Origin: CAYOZL01 sp964408435
GTDB taxonomy: Bacteria; Bdellovibrionota_C; UBA2361; SZUA-149; CAYOZL01
Reading direction: 5' to 3'
DNA: 40,779 nt
NCBI GenBank assembly: GCA_964408435.1
Contig: CAYOZL010000016.1
Location: forward strand, 1 to 40,779
A program made the translations under genes and the position numbers. A model generated the notes under the pieces. It worked only from the letters and a program-made list of their open reading frames with translations, made no database searches and was not told the DNA's origin. Positions 1 through 8,222 of this stretch are shown piece after piece; the first letter of the stretch is position 1, and every line of letters starts with the position of its first letter.

Positions 1-495
1 TTTGTAAGAGATTGGTTAGGTATTGAAAGTAAAAAAATAAGTAAACCTCAAAAAGAGCATCCTAAGAGGCCTATTGACGGTTTTGATTGTAAGAGATCTG
101 AAGTTAGTGGGAGCAGGCTTTGGGGTTGGGCTAAAGAAAAGTACACAGAGCCTGAAGTTTTTTTTAAAAAATACTTTGTTTGGAATTATTGTCCTTTGTG
201 CTTTATGTATGAATCAGGGAAAAACCTAACTCCAGATAAGCTCTCTATTGAGGATAGAGAGGCTTTGTTCTTAGTTTGTAACTGGGCACTTGTAGAAATG
301 ATATCTGAGATAAATCCTGAGATACTAATAGGTATTGGTAAGTTTGCTGAAGATAGATTAAAGAAAATAAGTAAAGAAACTAAGAGTATTGAAATTGAAG
401 TAGCAAGAATTCTACATCCTAGTCCTGCAAGTCCAGCAGCAAATAGAGGCTGGCAAAAACAAATAGAAAAGCAGCTTGAAGATTTAAGCGTCTAG
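1..495 (+). CDS. SMUG1-type uracil-DNA glycosylase, 5' truncated
   Basis: The reading frame is open from the first base to TAG at 493-495, so the N-terminus lies outside the window. The visible 164 residues contain the hallmark blocks of the single-strand-selective monofunctional uracil-DNA glycosylase family: VRDWLG, EHPKRP, SEVSGSRLWGWA, NYCPL, NLTPDKL, IGIGKFAE, and the C-terminal HPSPASPAANRGW, which matches the HPSP-NP-AN-GW loop of SMUG1. By family knowledge it removes uracil or oxidised pyrimidines from DNA as the first step of base excision repair. The first ATG (196) lies inside the conserved core and is not the true start. The 3' end overlaps the next minus-strand gene by 12 bases. 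Confidence 0.87.
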   Translation, partial: FVRDWLGIESKKISKPQKEHPKRPIDGFDCKRSEVSGSRLWGWAKEKYTEPEVFFKKYFVWNYCPLCFMYESGKNLTPDKLSIEDREALFLVCNWALVEMISEINPEILIGIGKFAEDRLKKISKETKSIEIEVARILHPSPASPAANRGWQKQIEKQLEDLSV

Positions 496-717
496 CTTGC
501 GCGTAATTTCTTTGATTGTCCAGATAGTTTCTGTAATACTCTGCTCAATGCTTTTTATGGAGTTATCTAGTTCAACTTCTACTATTTTATCGTTCTTAGG
601 TAGAACGACTCTTGCTTTTAATTCATCGCTAACTTTATTAAAGCAGAAGTCATTATTAGGAAAGTTATTCTCAATACTATAAAATAAAGCTTTAAATTCT
701 GTTTCTATTTTGGACAT
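484..717 (-). CDS. hypothetical 77-residue protein
   Basis: Unrecognised small protein, 77 residues, ATG start and TAA stop. It is charged and predicted mostly helical, with a Glu/Lys/Ile-rich C-terminal half and no signal peptide or membrane segment. It converges on the SMUG1-like gene with a 12-base overlap at the 3' ends. I see no clear Shine-Dalgarno. The composition looks protein-like and the frame is preferred over the opposite-strand ORF at 497-682, but it could be spurious. Confidence 0.45.
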   Translation of the reverse strand: MSKIETEFKALFYSIENNFPNNDFCFNKVSDELKARVVLPKNDKIVEVELDNSIKSIEQSITETIWTIKEITRKLDA

Positions 718-781
718 GAACTTAAGATGTTTAAAGCATTTAAATGGTTTCTAAGATTTCTCTTAGACTTATATGTTATAT

Positions 782-1393
782 CTAAGCTGCTTGTTTAACG
801 CTTTCTAGCTCGATATCAACTCTATCTAGTAAAGAAGATACTTTTTCAAGGCATATATCTATTGGGATAGGCTCGCACGGAGCTGCACCAATTAGATTGT
901 CTAAGCAGTTATCAGTAAGTTCTAAGTCAGCTTGAATAAGCTCCTCAGCTTCAAATAAGTCAAACTTATTAGGAGACCTGACTAATCCATTAGTTTGGTT
1001 AATTCTTAGCACAAGAGATTGAACAATTCTTTTTGCTAAAGATAAACTGTCTAAGCCTATAGGTCTGATTTCATGAACGTAAAACTTAGATACCTCATCA
1101 TAGTGACTAATTCTTTCATTTGCAAAATCTACAAACTCACTTAGTTCGATAAGTCTATTTGTCATTTCTTTTTTAATGTCATTAGAGCTTTGAGAACTAC
1201 TAAAAATATTCATTAGGTTATAAAAAAGAGAGAATATTGTTATTACTATTAATAAAGCTAGTATTACAAATTCTATGTTTTGTGGAAGTAGTCCTTCTAA
1301 TTTATTTCTGCCAAATAATAAGTAATACATTGTTAAACTAGCTGAAGAAATTAGAAACAATAAGCTAATGCTACCTTTCTCGTTATTTTTCAT
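782..1393 (-). CDS. hypothetical membrane protein with two TM helices
   Basis: Unrecognised protein of about 203 residues. Two hydrophobic segments close to the N-terminus (LLFLISSASLTMYYLLF and FVILALLIVITIFSLFY) form a probable helical hairpin. The remaining ~130 residues are soluble, helical and rich in Leu/Glu, probably cytoplasmic. I chose the ATG at 1393 because a GTGGG lies about 10 bases upstream. The frame stays open to a TTG at 1441, which would add 16 residues. Stop is TAG. It lies back to back with tgt, and no function can be assigned. Confidence 0.6.
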   Translation of the reverse strand: MKNNEKGSISLLFLISSASLTMYYLLFGRNKLEGLLPQNIEFVILALLIVITIFSLFYNLMNIFSSSQSSNDIKKEMTNRLIELSEFVDFANERISHYDEVSKFYVHEIRPIGLDSLSLAKRIVQSLVLRINQTNGLVRSPNKFDLFEAEELIQADLELTDNCLDNLIGAAPCEPIPIDICLEKVSSLLDRVDIELESVKQAA

Positions 1394-1485
1394 AATATTA
1401 AATCCCACTTTAAAACCCTTTATTAAACTCCTTTTAAGCAATGTGTATTTGATAACGCATCTTCACTTAACATAGTCATTTCAGC

Positions 1486-1516
1486 TTTGAAGCAGTAAAT
1501 GCTTCAAAATTTTTTT
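1486..1516 (+). terminator. orphan intrinsic terminator upstream of tgt
   Basis: Perfect 9-bp stem TTTGAAGCA / TGCTTCAAA with loop GTAAA, then A and a run of seven T. This is a textbook Rho-independent shape read on the plus strand. No plus-strand gene ends before it: the flanking gene is transcribed away and tgt starts 116 bases later. It may end a short leader or small RNA beginning around 1442-1480, or act as an attenuator for tgt. Confidence 0.5.
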
Positions 1517-1632
1517 GTTTCTTTGAAAAAAACTTTAAAAAAGAAGTATTAAGCTATTAAAAGCTATTTAGTTTGCTTTAGCGAGACTTTAAGACTTGAA
1601 GTTTGAATTAGTTCGTTTTAGTAACAAGCTAA

Positions 1633-2742
1633 ATGGAATTAGGTGAATTTAAATTAATTAGTCAGGATGGTAATGCGAGATTAGGTGAGTATCAGACTCA
1701 TAATGGTGCTTTTTCCACCCCAGCCTTTATGCCTGTAGGAACTCAAGCTTCAGTTAAGGGTGTAAATCCTAGTGAGTTAGAGAGTTTAGGGGCTGAGATA
1801 ATTCTAACTAATGCATATCATTTGTTGTTAAGACCTGGCTCTAAGCTTATTGAGACGCTTGGAGGTATTCATAAGTTTATGAACTGGAAAGGGCCAATAT
1901 TATCCGATAGCGGTGGGTTCCAAGTTTTTAGTTTAGCGAAGTTAAATAAGGTTAATGATGAAGGAGTGGTTTTTCGCTCTCATATTGATGGTAGAAAAAT
2001 AGAGCTAACTCCTGAGAAGGTAATTCAAGTTCAACAAGAACTAGGTGTTGATATTATGATGGTGCTTGATGAATGCTTGCCTAGTGATGCAAGCTTTGAG
2101 CAGGTTAAGAAATCTTGGGTTAAAACTTATTCTTGGGCTAAGAAAAGTCTAGAAAGTAGAACAAGGGCTGAGTCCTTAATGTTTGGAATTGTTCAAGGAG
2201 GAATGTTTGAAGAACTTAGAAAGGCGGCGGCAAAAGAACTAATCGAATTAGATTTTAATGGCTATGCAGTTGGTGGGCTAAGTGTAGGTGAGGGTTTTAG
2301 TACAATGTGCGACATGGTCTCAGTTTGCACTGAAATACTTCCAAAAGATAAACCTAGATATTTAATGGGTGTTGGAACTCCAAAAGATATACTTTCTGCA
2401 GTTGAATTAGGCATTGATATGTTCGACTGCGTCATTCCTACTAGAAGTGCCAGATTTGGAAGGATTTACTACAAGCATGGTCATTTTAATATTAGGAACT
2501 CTCGCTTTAGAACAGATCCTGAGCCTTTAGATGAAGATTGTGACTGCTATTGTTGTAAGAACTTCTCAAAAGCCTACATATCGCATTTGATCCATTCAAA
2601 TGAGATTTTAGGTGTGCAATTAGCAAGTATTCATAATCTGAGCTTTTATCAAAGATTGTTAAAAGAGATAAGACTAGCTATAAAAGAAAACAAATTTCAA
2701 GAATATAAGAGAGAGTTTCTAGGCAGAATAAATGAGAAATAA
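1633..2742 (+). CDS. tgt: queuine/preQ1 tRNA-guanine transglycosylase
   Basis: Exchanges guanine 34 of GUN-anticodon tRNAs for preQ1 in queuosine biosynthesis. The 369 residues match the bacterial enzyme length. Visible motifs are SDSGGFQ with the general-base Asp at residue 92, GIVQGG at 185-190, FDCVIPTR with the nucleophilic Asp at about 265, and the zinc site C303-x-C305-x2-C308 plus H334. The TIM-barrel core is intact. ATG start; the upstream Shine-Dalgarno is weak. The stop overlaps yajC by 11 bases, so tgt-yajC-secD-secF probably form one operon, a common bacterial arrangement. Confidence 0.96.
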   Translation: MELGEFKLISQDGNARLGEYQTHNGAFSTPAFMPVGTQASVKGVNPSELESLGAEIILTNAYHLLLRPGSKLIETLGGIHKFMNWKGPILSDSGGFQVFSLAKLNKVNDEGVVFRSHIDGRKIELTPEKVIQVQQELGVDIMMVLDECLPSDASFEQVKKSWVKTYSWAKKSLESRTRAESLMFGIVQGGMFEELRKAAAKELIELDFNGYAVGGLSVGEGFSTMCDMVSVCTEILPKDKPRYLMGVGTPKDILSAVELGIDMFDCVIPTRSARFGRIYYKHGHFNIRNSRFRTDPEPLDEDCDCYCCKNFSKAYISHLIHSNEILGVQLASIHNLSFYQRLLKEIRLAIKENKFQEYKREFLGRINEK

Positions 2743-3181
2743 GTTTATTTTTTTAGTGTTAAATTTAAGTTTCGCAGTATTAGCTATAGGCTTAGTAGGT
2801 ACTGCATTTGCACAAGAAGTAGTTAATCAACCAGTAATGTCACCTAATAATTTTGTATTAGGAACTATACAGTTTTTTTGTATGGCACTAATAGTTTATT
2901 TTTTAATGGTAATTAATCCAGCAAAAGCTAAAGAACAAAGTCATAGCGAATTTATTGAGAACTTAAAGAAGAACGATAACGTTTTTACTACTGCAGGGAT
3001 TTACGGAAAAGTTGTCTCTATTAAGCAAAACGAAATAAGTTTAGAAATTGCGCCAAATGTAAAAGTTAAGTTTGATTCGAAGAATTTACTACCTTTGCCT
3101 AGTGTTGATTCTAAAATAACTGAAGCTAAGAGCGGTGATTCTAAAAAAGCTGAGGCTAAAAAAATTAATTTTAAGAAATAG
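2732..3181 (+). CDS. yajC: Sec translocon accessory protein YajC
   Basis: Small inner-membrane subunit that associates with SecD-SecF. Residues 1-27 look like a signal peptide ending AFA-QE, followed by a single TM helix (about 44-62), then the YajC core with the pattern NDNVFTTAGIYGKVVSI. The hydrophilic C-terminus carries an imperfect short repeat (SKITEAKSGD / SKKAEAKK). At 149 residues it is longer than the ~110-residue E. coli protein because of the N-terminal segment and the tail. It begins 11 bases inside tgt and is followed by secD after 11 bases. Confidence 0.9.
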   Translation: MRNKFIFLVLNLSFAVLAIGLVGTAFAQEVVNQPVMSPNNFVLGTIQFFCMALIVYFLMVINPAKAKEQSHSEFIENLKKNDNVFTTAGIYGKVVSIKQNEISLEIAPNVKVKFDSKNLLPLPSVDSKITEAKSGDSKKAEAKKINFKK

Positions 3182-3192
3182 GAGATTTTATT

Positions 3193-4713
3193 TTGAATAA
3201 GAAAAACAAATCTTATTTATTGATAGCTATGATATTGTTATCGATTTATTTAGTTGTTCCAACCTTTGTAAAAGATAATTTACCGTCTTGGTGGAAAGCA
3301 AAGCCAATGAGATTAGGACTGGATTTAAAAGGTGGGTCATACTTAGTCTTAGGTGTGAAAACTAATGAAGCTATAAAAAGTCAACTAAATACTGTTGCAG
3401 GGGCAATAAAATCAGAACTGAAAAAAGAAAGACTAGGCCTAATTAAGTCTAAATCAGTAGCCGGGAATTCAATCGAAGTTACATTGCTTGGTGATAAAGG
3501 CTTAGATAGGGTTAGATCTTTTGTTCAAAAAGAATATTCTGATTTCAAAGAAAAGGAAGTCAAAACTCAAGGAACGAAATCTGTTATTAAATTTGGAACT
3601 ACAGATAAGAAACTAAATGACATTGAACAAAATGCAGTGATCCAAGCTATAGAGACAATTAGAAATAGGGTTGATCAGTATGGTGTTTCTGAGCCAGTTA
3701 TTCAAAGAGCTGGGAAGAAGAGAATCATGGTTCAATTGCCTGATGTTACTAATTTAGACACAGTAAAGAAAACTATAGGTTCTGTTGCTAAGTTAGAATT
3801 TAGAGCTGTTACTACTCAAGGTGGGGTTAGAATGAAAAATAGAGAAGGTATCCCTATTTTTCTAGAAGAAGATGTTTTGATGTCAGGAGATGCAATTGAA
3901 AAAGCATTAGTAGAAATTGATCCACAAACAAATGAGACTCAAGTAACTCTAAAGTTTAATCCAATTGGAAAGAAAACTTTTGCTAGAATCACAACAGATT
4001 ATAATGGCAAGCAACTTGCTATTATATTAGACGGAGTCGTTCAGTCTAATCCTGTAATTAGAGAACCAATTTTAGGTGGGACTGCGCAGATAAGCGGTGG
4101 TTTTACAAAAGAAGAAGCCCATAGGCTTGCAGTAGTGCTTCGTTCAGGTGCTTTACCTGCTCCTCTTACTTTTGAAGAAGAAAGAACTGTAGGGGCTAGT
4201 CTAGGAGCGGACTCGATTAAGAAAGGAATTACAGCAATGTTGTATGGGGCTTTAGCGGTAATGATTTTCATGCTTATTTATTACAAGAAGTCAGGCGTAA
4301 TTGCAGTTACATCTTTATTATTAAATATGCTTTTCTTATTGGCTTTTCTATCTTTATTTGGTGCTACTTTAACCCTACCAGGTCTAGCAGGTTTAGCTTT
4401 AACAATTGGTATGGCAGTAGATGCTAATATAATTATATTCGATAGAATTAGAGAAGAAATGGATAACGGAAGTACTGGACTTGCTGCTATTAAAGCAGGT
4501 TTTGATAAAGCTCATATAACTATTCTAGATTCCAATATTACAACTTTGCTTACAGGTTTAGTTTTATATTCTTGGGGAACAGGGCCTATTAAAGGCTTTG
4601 CAGTAACTTTATGTGTAGGGATTTTAACTACAATGTTTACTGCTTTATTTGTTTCAAGATTTGGATTTACTATTTTCAACGTAGTTAATAAAAAAGGTGA
4701 GTTAAGTATTTAA
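3193..4713 (+). CDS. secD: protein translocase subunit SecD
   Basis: Membrane subunit of the SecDF complex, which uses the proton gradient to help pull preproteins out of the SecYEG channel. It has one N-terminal TM (about 8-26), a motif MRLGLDLKGG, a large periplasmic P1 region, then five TM helices in the last ~160 residues with the RND-type signature VDANIIIFDRIREE. 506 residues is normal. The start is TTG, supported by GGAG eight bases upstream (3181-3184); no in-frame ATG is placed as well. secF starts one base after the stop. Confidence 0.96.
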   Translation: MNKKNKSYLLIAMILLSIYLVVPTFVKDNLPSWWKAKPMRLGLDLKGGSYLVLGVKTNEAIKSQLNTVAGAIKSELKKERLGLIKSKSVAGNSIEVTLLGDKGLDRVRSFVQKEYSDFKEKEVKTQGTKSVIKFGTTDKKLNDIEQNAVIQAIETIRNRVDQYGVSEPVIQRAGKKRIMVQLPDVTNLDTVKKTIGSVAKLEFRAVTTQGGVRMKNREGIPIFLEEDVLMSGDAIEKALVEIDPQTNETQVTLKFNPIGKKTFARITTDYNGKQLAIILDGVVQSNPVIREPILGGTAQISGGFTKEEAHRLAVVLRSGALPAPLTFEEERTVGASLGADSIKKGITAMLYGALAVMIFMLIYYKKSGVIAVTSLLLNMLFLLAFLSLFGATLTLPGLAGLALTIGMAVDANIIIFDRIREEMDNGSTGLAAIKAGFDKAHITILDSNITTLLTGLVLYSWGTGPIKGFAVTLCVGILTTMFTALFVSRFGFTIFNVVNKKGELSI

Positions 4714-4714
4714 G

Positions 4715-5650
4715 ATGAGAGTAATAAGTAACGATGTAAATTTTCCTTTTATGAAATTTCGCTTTTTCTTTGCGATAGTTTCTTTGTGTCTTTTAGCCTT
4801 TAGTATCTATTCTTGGAATAATGCTGGCCTAGCTAAATATAGTGTGGATTTTTTAGGTGGAACTGAGCTAATTCTAAGTTTTGATAAAAAAGTAGATTCA
4901 GGACAAATTAGAAAAGCTTTAACTGATAAAGGAATAGAAGGAGCAATAGTTCAATCTTTTGATTCTGGTAGTAATGATTTTACAATTAGATTAAAAGGCG
5001 AAGATACAGATAAAACTGCTAAGAAAGTTACAGAGGCATTATCTACTATTGCTAAAGTAGAAGTTCTAAAACAAGATTTTGTTGGCCCAACTATTGGTCA
5101 AAAAATTAGAAAAGATGCTTTTATTTGTATTGCTTTATCTCTTTTAATTATAGGAATTTTTATTACTTATAGATTTGAGTGGAGGTTTGCAGCGGGTGCA
5201 GTTGTTGCAACTATTCACGATATAATTATTACAGCAGGAATTTTTATATTTTTTGGTGGAGAAGTGGGATCTGCCTTTTTAGCAGGAATGTTAACAGTAG
5301 TAGGATATTCATTAAATGACACTATTATTGTCTTTGACAGAGCGAGGGAAAATATTCTTGGATCTGCTTCTAAAAAATCTAGAACTTATTCTAACGGGAA
5401 AAAGCTTCATCAAATGAGCTTTAAGGAGATATTTAATCTAAGTATTAACCAAACTCTTAGTAGAACAATACTAACTAGTGGAACTACTTTGTTTGTAACT
5501 TACGCACTTTTAAAATTTGGTGGTGGAGCTCTGTATGACCTCTCACTTGCTCTTTTAATTGGTGTTGTTTTTGGAACTTATTCTTCAATCTTTGTTGCTT
5601 CTCCTTCTGTGTTGTTATTGGCGAAAGAAGGTAGTTCGCAAAAAGCTTAG
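4715..5650 (+). CDS. secF: protein translocase subunit SecF
   Basis: Partner of SecD in the proton-driven translocation motor. One N-terminal TM is followed by VDFLGGTEL, a short periplasmic domain, then five TM helices with GYSLNDTIIVFDRARE, the SecF counterpart of the conserved Asp/Arg motif. 311 residues, ATG start, one base after secD, so translational coupling is likely. It ends in TAG four bases from the convergent minus-strand gene, leaving no room for a separate terminator. Confidence 0.96.
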   Translation: MRVISNDVNFPFMKFRFFFAIVSLCLLAFSIYSWNNAGLAKYSVDFLGGTELILSFDKKVDSGQIRKALTDKGIEGAIVQSFDSGSNDFTIRLKGEDTDKTAKKVTEALSTIAKVEVLKQDFVGPTIGQKIRKDAFICIALSLLIIGIFITYRFEWRFAAGAVVATIHDIIITAGIFIFFGGEVGSAFLAGMLTVVGYSLNDTIIVFDRARENILGSASKKSRTYSNGKKLHQMSFKEIFNLSINQTLSRTILTSGTTLFVTYALLKFGGGALYDLSLALLIGVVFGTYSSIFVASPSVLLLAKEGSSQKA

Positions 5651-5654
5651 TGCG

Positions 5655-6083
5655 TTAGAAACTTGGAGCAGGAGTTTTTAGCTCGCTTGCTAAAAACATA
5701 ATACTTCTAGAAGCAAACAATCTGTAAGCAGGTTTGTTTATACTGCTACTATTTACAAAAGCTCTAATTTGTTTTGATAGCTCAGAGTATGCAGCTCTTG
5801 AACCAATAGAAAGTTTACCTTCTAGTTCAATAAAATCAGATTGAACTTTATTCAGAGAACTAGCATCTGAAGATTTTACTGACTGGTTTAGCGAGTTAGT
5901 TAAGTTTTTAGCTAAGTTTGCTATATCTTTTCTTTTCTCTGACCTTTTTTCATATGAAGTATCAAATCTATTATTTGCACGTTCTAGTAAATCAGTAGTT
6001 GAAGGCGGTTGACCTCTAGTCCACCAATATTCAGTGCAAGAAGTTGAACAGATAACCAATAGAATTAGTAGTAAATTTTTCAT
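5655..6083 (-). CDS. putative small lipoprotein
   Basis: 142 residues. The N-terminus has Lys then a hydrophobic stretch (residues 4-11) and a plausible but non-canonical lipobox STSC with Cys16; the -3 position is Ser rather than Leu. After that comes WW-TRGQPPSTTDLLERA and a helical, charged body without further membrane segments. No family recognised. It converges with secF and is divergent from the PilP-like gene, sharing the 6084-6182 spacer. An envelope-associated role beside PilP is possible but unproven. Confidence 0.6.
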   Translation of the reverse strand: MKNLLLILLVICSTSCTEYWWTRGQPPSTTDLLERANNRFDTSYEKRSEKRKDIANLAKNLTNSLNQSVKSSDASSLNKVQSDFIELEGKLSIGSRAAYSELSKQIRAFVNSSSINKPAYRLFASRSIMFLASELKTPAPSF

Positions 6084-6182
6084 ATTAAAACTGTATATAG
6101 AATATGTACGTTATTTTGGCAAAAAAGAATTTCAAATTAAAATTGCTACATATTTGAATTTCTGAGATCTTATTTCTCTGAC

Positions 6183-6983
6183 ATGAAACCACAATATATC
6201 ATTCTAGTAGTTTTATCTTTTCTTGGCTTAGCTTGGATGCTTTTCTTCGGCCAAGAAGAAGAGTTTGATACTAGGGCAGCGATTGAGGATGGTATTGCTC
6301 AAATTACTGAGAAAGTAGATATAACTGATGCAGAAAAAGATACTTTAAAAGTGCAGTTAGCGCTTGCTGATTATATTGCTAATAATGGACAGCCACCTAC
6401 TTCTCTAAATGACTTAATACCTAAGTATTTCTCTGATGTTCCAATTGATGGGAATACTGGGAAGCAAATTTTTTATGCTAAAGAGGGTTTGTCTTTTAAG
6501 TTAGGACTTGATGTCGAGCAAGAAGAGTCAGAAGGAGTTAAGAAGCTTACTGATTTAGCCATGGTTAATCCTAACACCATGGATATTGATAATTTCACAT
6601 ACGACCCAACTGGAAAAAGAGATCCTTTTAAAAGTTTTAAGTTCTCTAAAGAGGGTGTAGTTGACATGAATAAGCCTCCTTTAGAGAGATATGCTGTAGG
6701 CCAGCTTAAAATTACTGCTATCTTAGCTGATTTATCTGGTAGTGGTGGAAGGTCTGCAATTGTAGAAGACGCAACTGGCAAAGGTTACACTGTTAAAAAA
6801 GGTACAAAAATAGGTAACAAGAGTGGAGTCGTTGTTGCGATTGATGAAGATAAAATTCATATAGTGGAATCTATTGTTGATTTTACAGGTAAATCCAAAA
6901 AATACCCTACGGTTCTAAATCTTATTAAAGCTAGGGAGGATTCCCAAGTACAAGATAATATTAATAAAAACGTTTTTAGATAA
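6183..6983 (+). CDS. PilP-like type IV pilus assembly protein with pseudopilin-like segment
   Basis: Residues about 140-232 match the PilP family: YDPTGKRDPFKSF, PPLERYAVGQLKITAIL, a Gly-rich turn, then AIVEDATGKGYTVKKGTKIG. PilP links the inner-membrane PilMNO platform to the PilQ secretin. Here the N-terminus is a single uncleaved-looking TM (5-22) rather than a lipoprotein signal. Residues 52-100 (DYIANNGQPPTSLNDLIP...P-DG-TGKQIFY) resemble the globular part of GspG-type pseudopilins. The usual pilM-N-O-Q neighbours are absent. ATG start, TAA stop. The PilP assignment is good; the pseudopilin-like reading is inference. Confidence 0.8.
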   Translation: MKPQYIILVVLSFLGLAWMLFFGQEEEFDTRAAIEDGIAQITEKVDITDAEKDTLKVQLALADYIANNGQPPTSLNDLIPKYFSDVPIDGNTGKQIFYAKEGLSFKLGLDVEQEESEGVKKLTDLAMVNPNTMDIDNFTYDPTGKRDPFKSFKFSKEGVVDMNKPPLERYAVGQLKITAILADLSGSGGRSAIVEDATGKGYTVKKGTKIGNKSGVVVAIDEDKIHIVESIVDFTGKSKKYPTVLNLIKAREDSQVQDNINKNVFR

Positions 6984-7077
6984 GACCTAAGTAGATAATA
7001 TCTTAATAAGTTATAAATATTACATAAATCCAGTATAAATATAGTGCGTTTTGCCAACTTTTTGCATCTAAACCTTG

Positions 7078-7677
7078 ATGCAAGAAACAACTATAGAAGA
7101 AACAATTTTAATTGTAGATGATGACCCTATACTAAGGGAGAGCCTCTCTTTGCTATTATCTAGAGATTACAAGGTTGAAGCTTTGCACTCAGCAAGTGAG
7201 GCCCTTAGTTATTTAGCAAGCCAAGAGAATTTACCGGTATTAGGATTATTCGATTATATGATGCCAGGAGTTGACGGCATAGAGTTGTTAGAACTCATAA
7301 AAGAGAAATATAGCGAATTGCCAGTAATCATGCTCACTGCATCCGATAATATTAAGAGTGCAGTTAGGGCAATGAGAATGGGGGCAACGGATTATATTAA
7401 TAAGCCTTTTGATGTGGAAGAACTTTTATTTAGAATTGCTGATTCTAAAAGAGTTACTAAAGTAGAGCTCATAAAAAAAACAGAAGTAGAGAATAATCTT
7501 GAAAAAAGTATTGAGCAAAGTGAGAAGGAAATAATTACTTTAGCTTTAGAAAAAAATAACTACATTCAAACAAAAACAGCAGATTATTTAGGGATTACTA
7601 GAAGAGTTTTAAAGTATAAAATGGATAAGTTAGGATTAACAGAACTTTATAAGAAAAAGAGGTCTTTAATTGTTTAG
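7078..7677 (+). CDS. response regulator, receiver plus Fis-type HTH, no AAA+ domain
   Basis: Receiver domain (about 8-122) with acidic pocket VDDDP, phosphoacceptor Asp at residue 59 in LFDYMMPG, conserved Thr88 and Lys109 (NKPFD). A short linker follows, then a Fis/HTH_8-type helix-turn-helix at about 151-187 (ALEKNN...TADYLGITRRVLKYKM). NtrC-class regulators carry a sigma54-interacting AAA+ ATPase between these parts, and it is missing here, as in RegA/ActR-type regulators. ATG at 7078 is preferred over the TTG immediately before it. No sensor kinase gene is nearby. Confidence 0.88.
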   Translation: MQETTIEETILIVDDDPILRESLSLLLSRDYKVEALHSASEALSYLASQENLPVLGLFDYMMPGVDGIELLELIKEKYSELPVIMLTASDNIKSAVRAMRMGATDYINKPFDVEELLFRIADSKRVTKVELIKKTEVENNLEKSIEQSEKEIITLALEKNNYIQTKTADYLGITRRVLKYKMDKLGLTELYKKKRSLIV

Positions 7678-7706
7678 TCTTTTTATAGTAGGTTCTTTTT
7701 TATTTT

Positions 7707-7991
7707 TTACTTTTTTAGTGATTCAGAATGACCTAGATCTTTGTCGGGTTCGATAATATCTCGTATTAAATTTTTTGTTTCTTTTAATTCAGGAAATCTT
7801 CCTTCTTTTTTTCTAGAAAAAATCAAAGACCCATTTAGCTCTATAGAGAATTCACCAATTTCTCCAGCTAAAAGACTAGCTCCAGCTAACTCATCACTAA
7901 AGGTAATAAGTAGTTCTTGAGCCATCCAAGAGGCGCGATGTAGCCACCTGCAACCTTTGCAGTATTTAATAACAACGATATTCTCAGGCAT
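7707..7991 (-). CDS. Rdx/SelW-type thioredoxin-like protein (Cys form)
   Basis: 94 residues with the SelT/SelW/SelH (Rdx) signature: an N-terminal strand then C11-K-G-C14, and the later block GEIGEFSIELNGSLIFSRKKEGRFPE that matches SelW. The position occupied by selenocysteine in animal SelW is Cys here. By family knowledge it is a small thiol-redox protein of poorly defined role. It lies 12 bases downstream of the zinc-ribbon gene on the same strand, so the two are probably cotranscribed. Stop TAA. Confidence 0.85.
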   Translation of the reverse strand: MPENIVVIKYCKGCRWLHRASWMAQELLITFSDELAGASLLAGEIGEFSIELNGSLIFSRKKEGRFPELKETKNLIRDIIEPDKDLGHSESLKK

Positions 7992-8003
7992 TGCTAGCTT
8001 ATG

Positions 8004-8198
8004 CTACTGTTTATCTTGTATCTTTTTACCATACGTAACTTCTCCTTTATCAATCCTAAGAGAAAAACCACATTCTGGATTCATGCACGCCCAAGCTTTG
8101 TAAGTTACAGATGCCCCGTCTTGACCGTAATCAGATAGTGGTAGCAATATGCCAACGTTGCATTTTAAACATTTTGGAAATTTATCTGTCTCGCTCAT
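8004..8198 (-). CDS. small zinc-ribbon protein
   Basis: 64 residues with two zinc-ligand pairs, FPKCLKC near residue 10 and WACMNPECGF near residue 38, forming a probable zinc ribbon of the topoisomerase/TFIIS-like small-protein type. The start ATG (8198) has a strong GGAGG Shine-Dalgarno (complement of 8205-8209) six bases upstream. First gene of a two-gene unit with the Rdx-like gene. Function unknown; nucleic-acid or protein binding would be typical of such ribbons. Confidence 0.72.
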   Translation of the reverse strand: MSETDKFPKCLKCNVGILLPLSDYGQDGASVTYKAWACMNPECGFSLRIDKGEVTYGKKIQDKQ

Positions 8199-8222
8199 CT
8201 TTTCCCTCCATCATACTTGCTG

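Noticed and set aside
497..682. Plus-strand 61-residue ORF
   Set aside because: Antisense to the 77-residue minus-strand frame, hydrophobic in the manner of shadow translations, with no ribosome-binding site.
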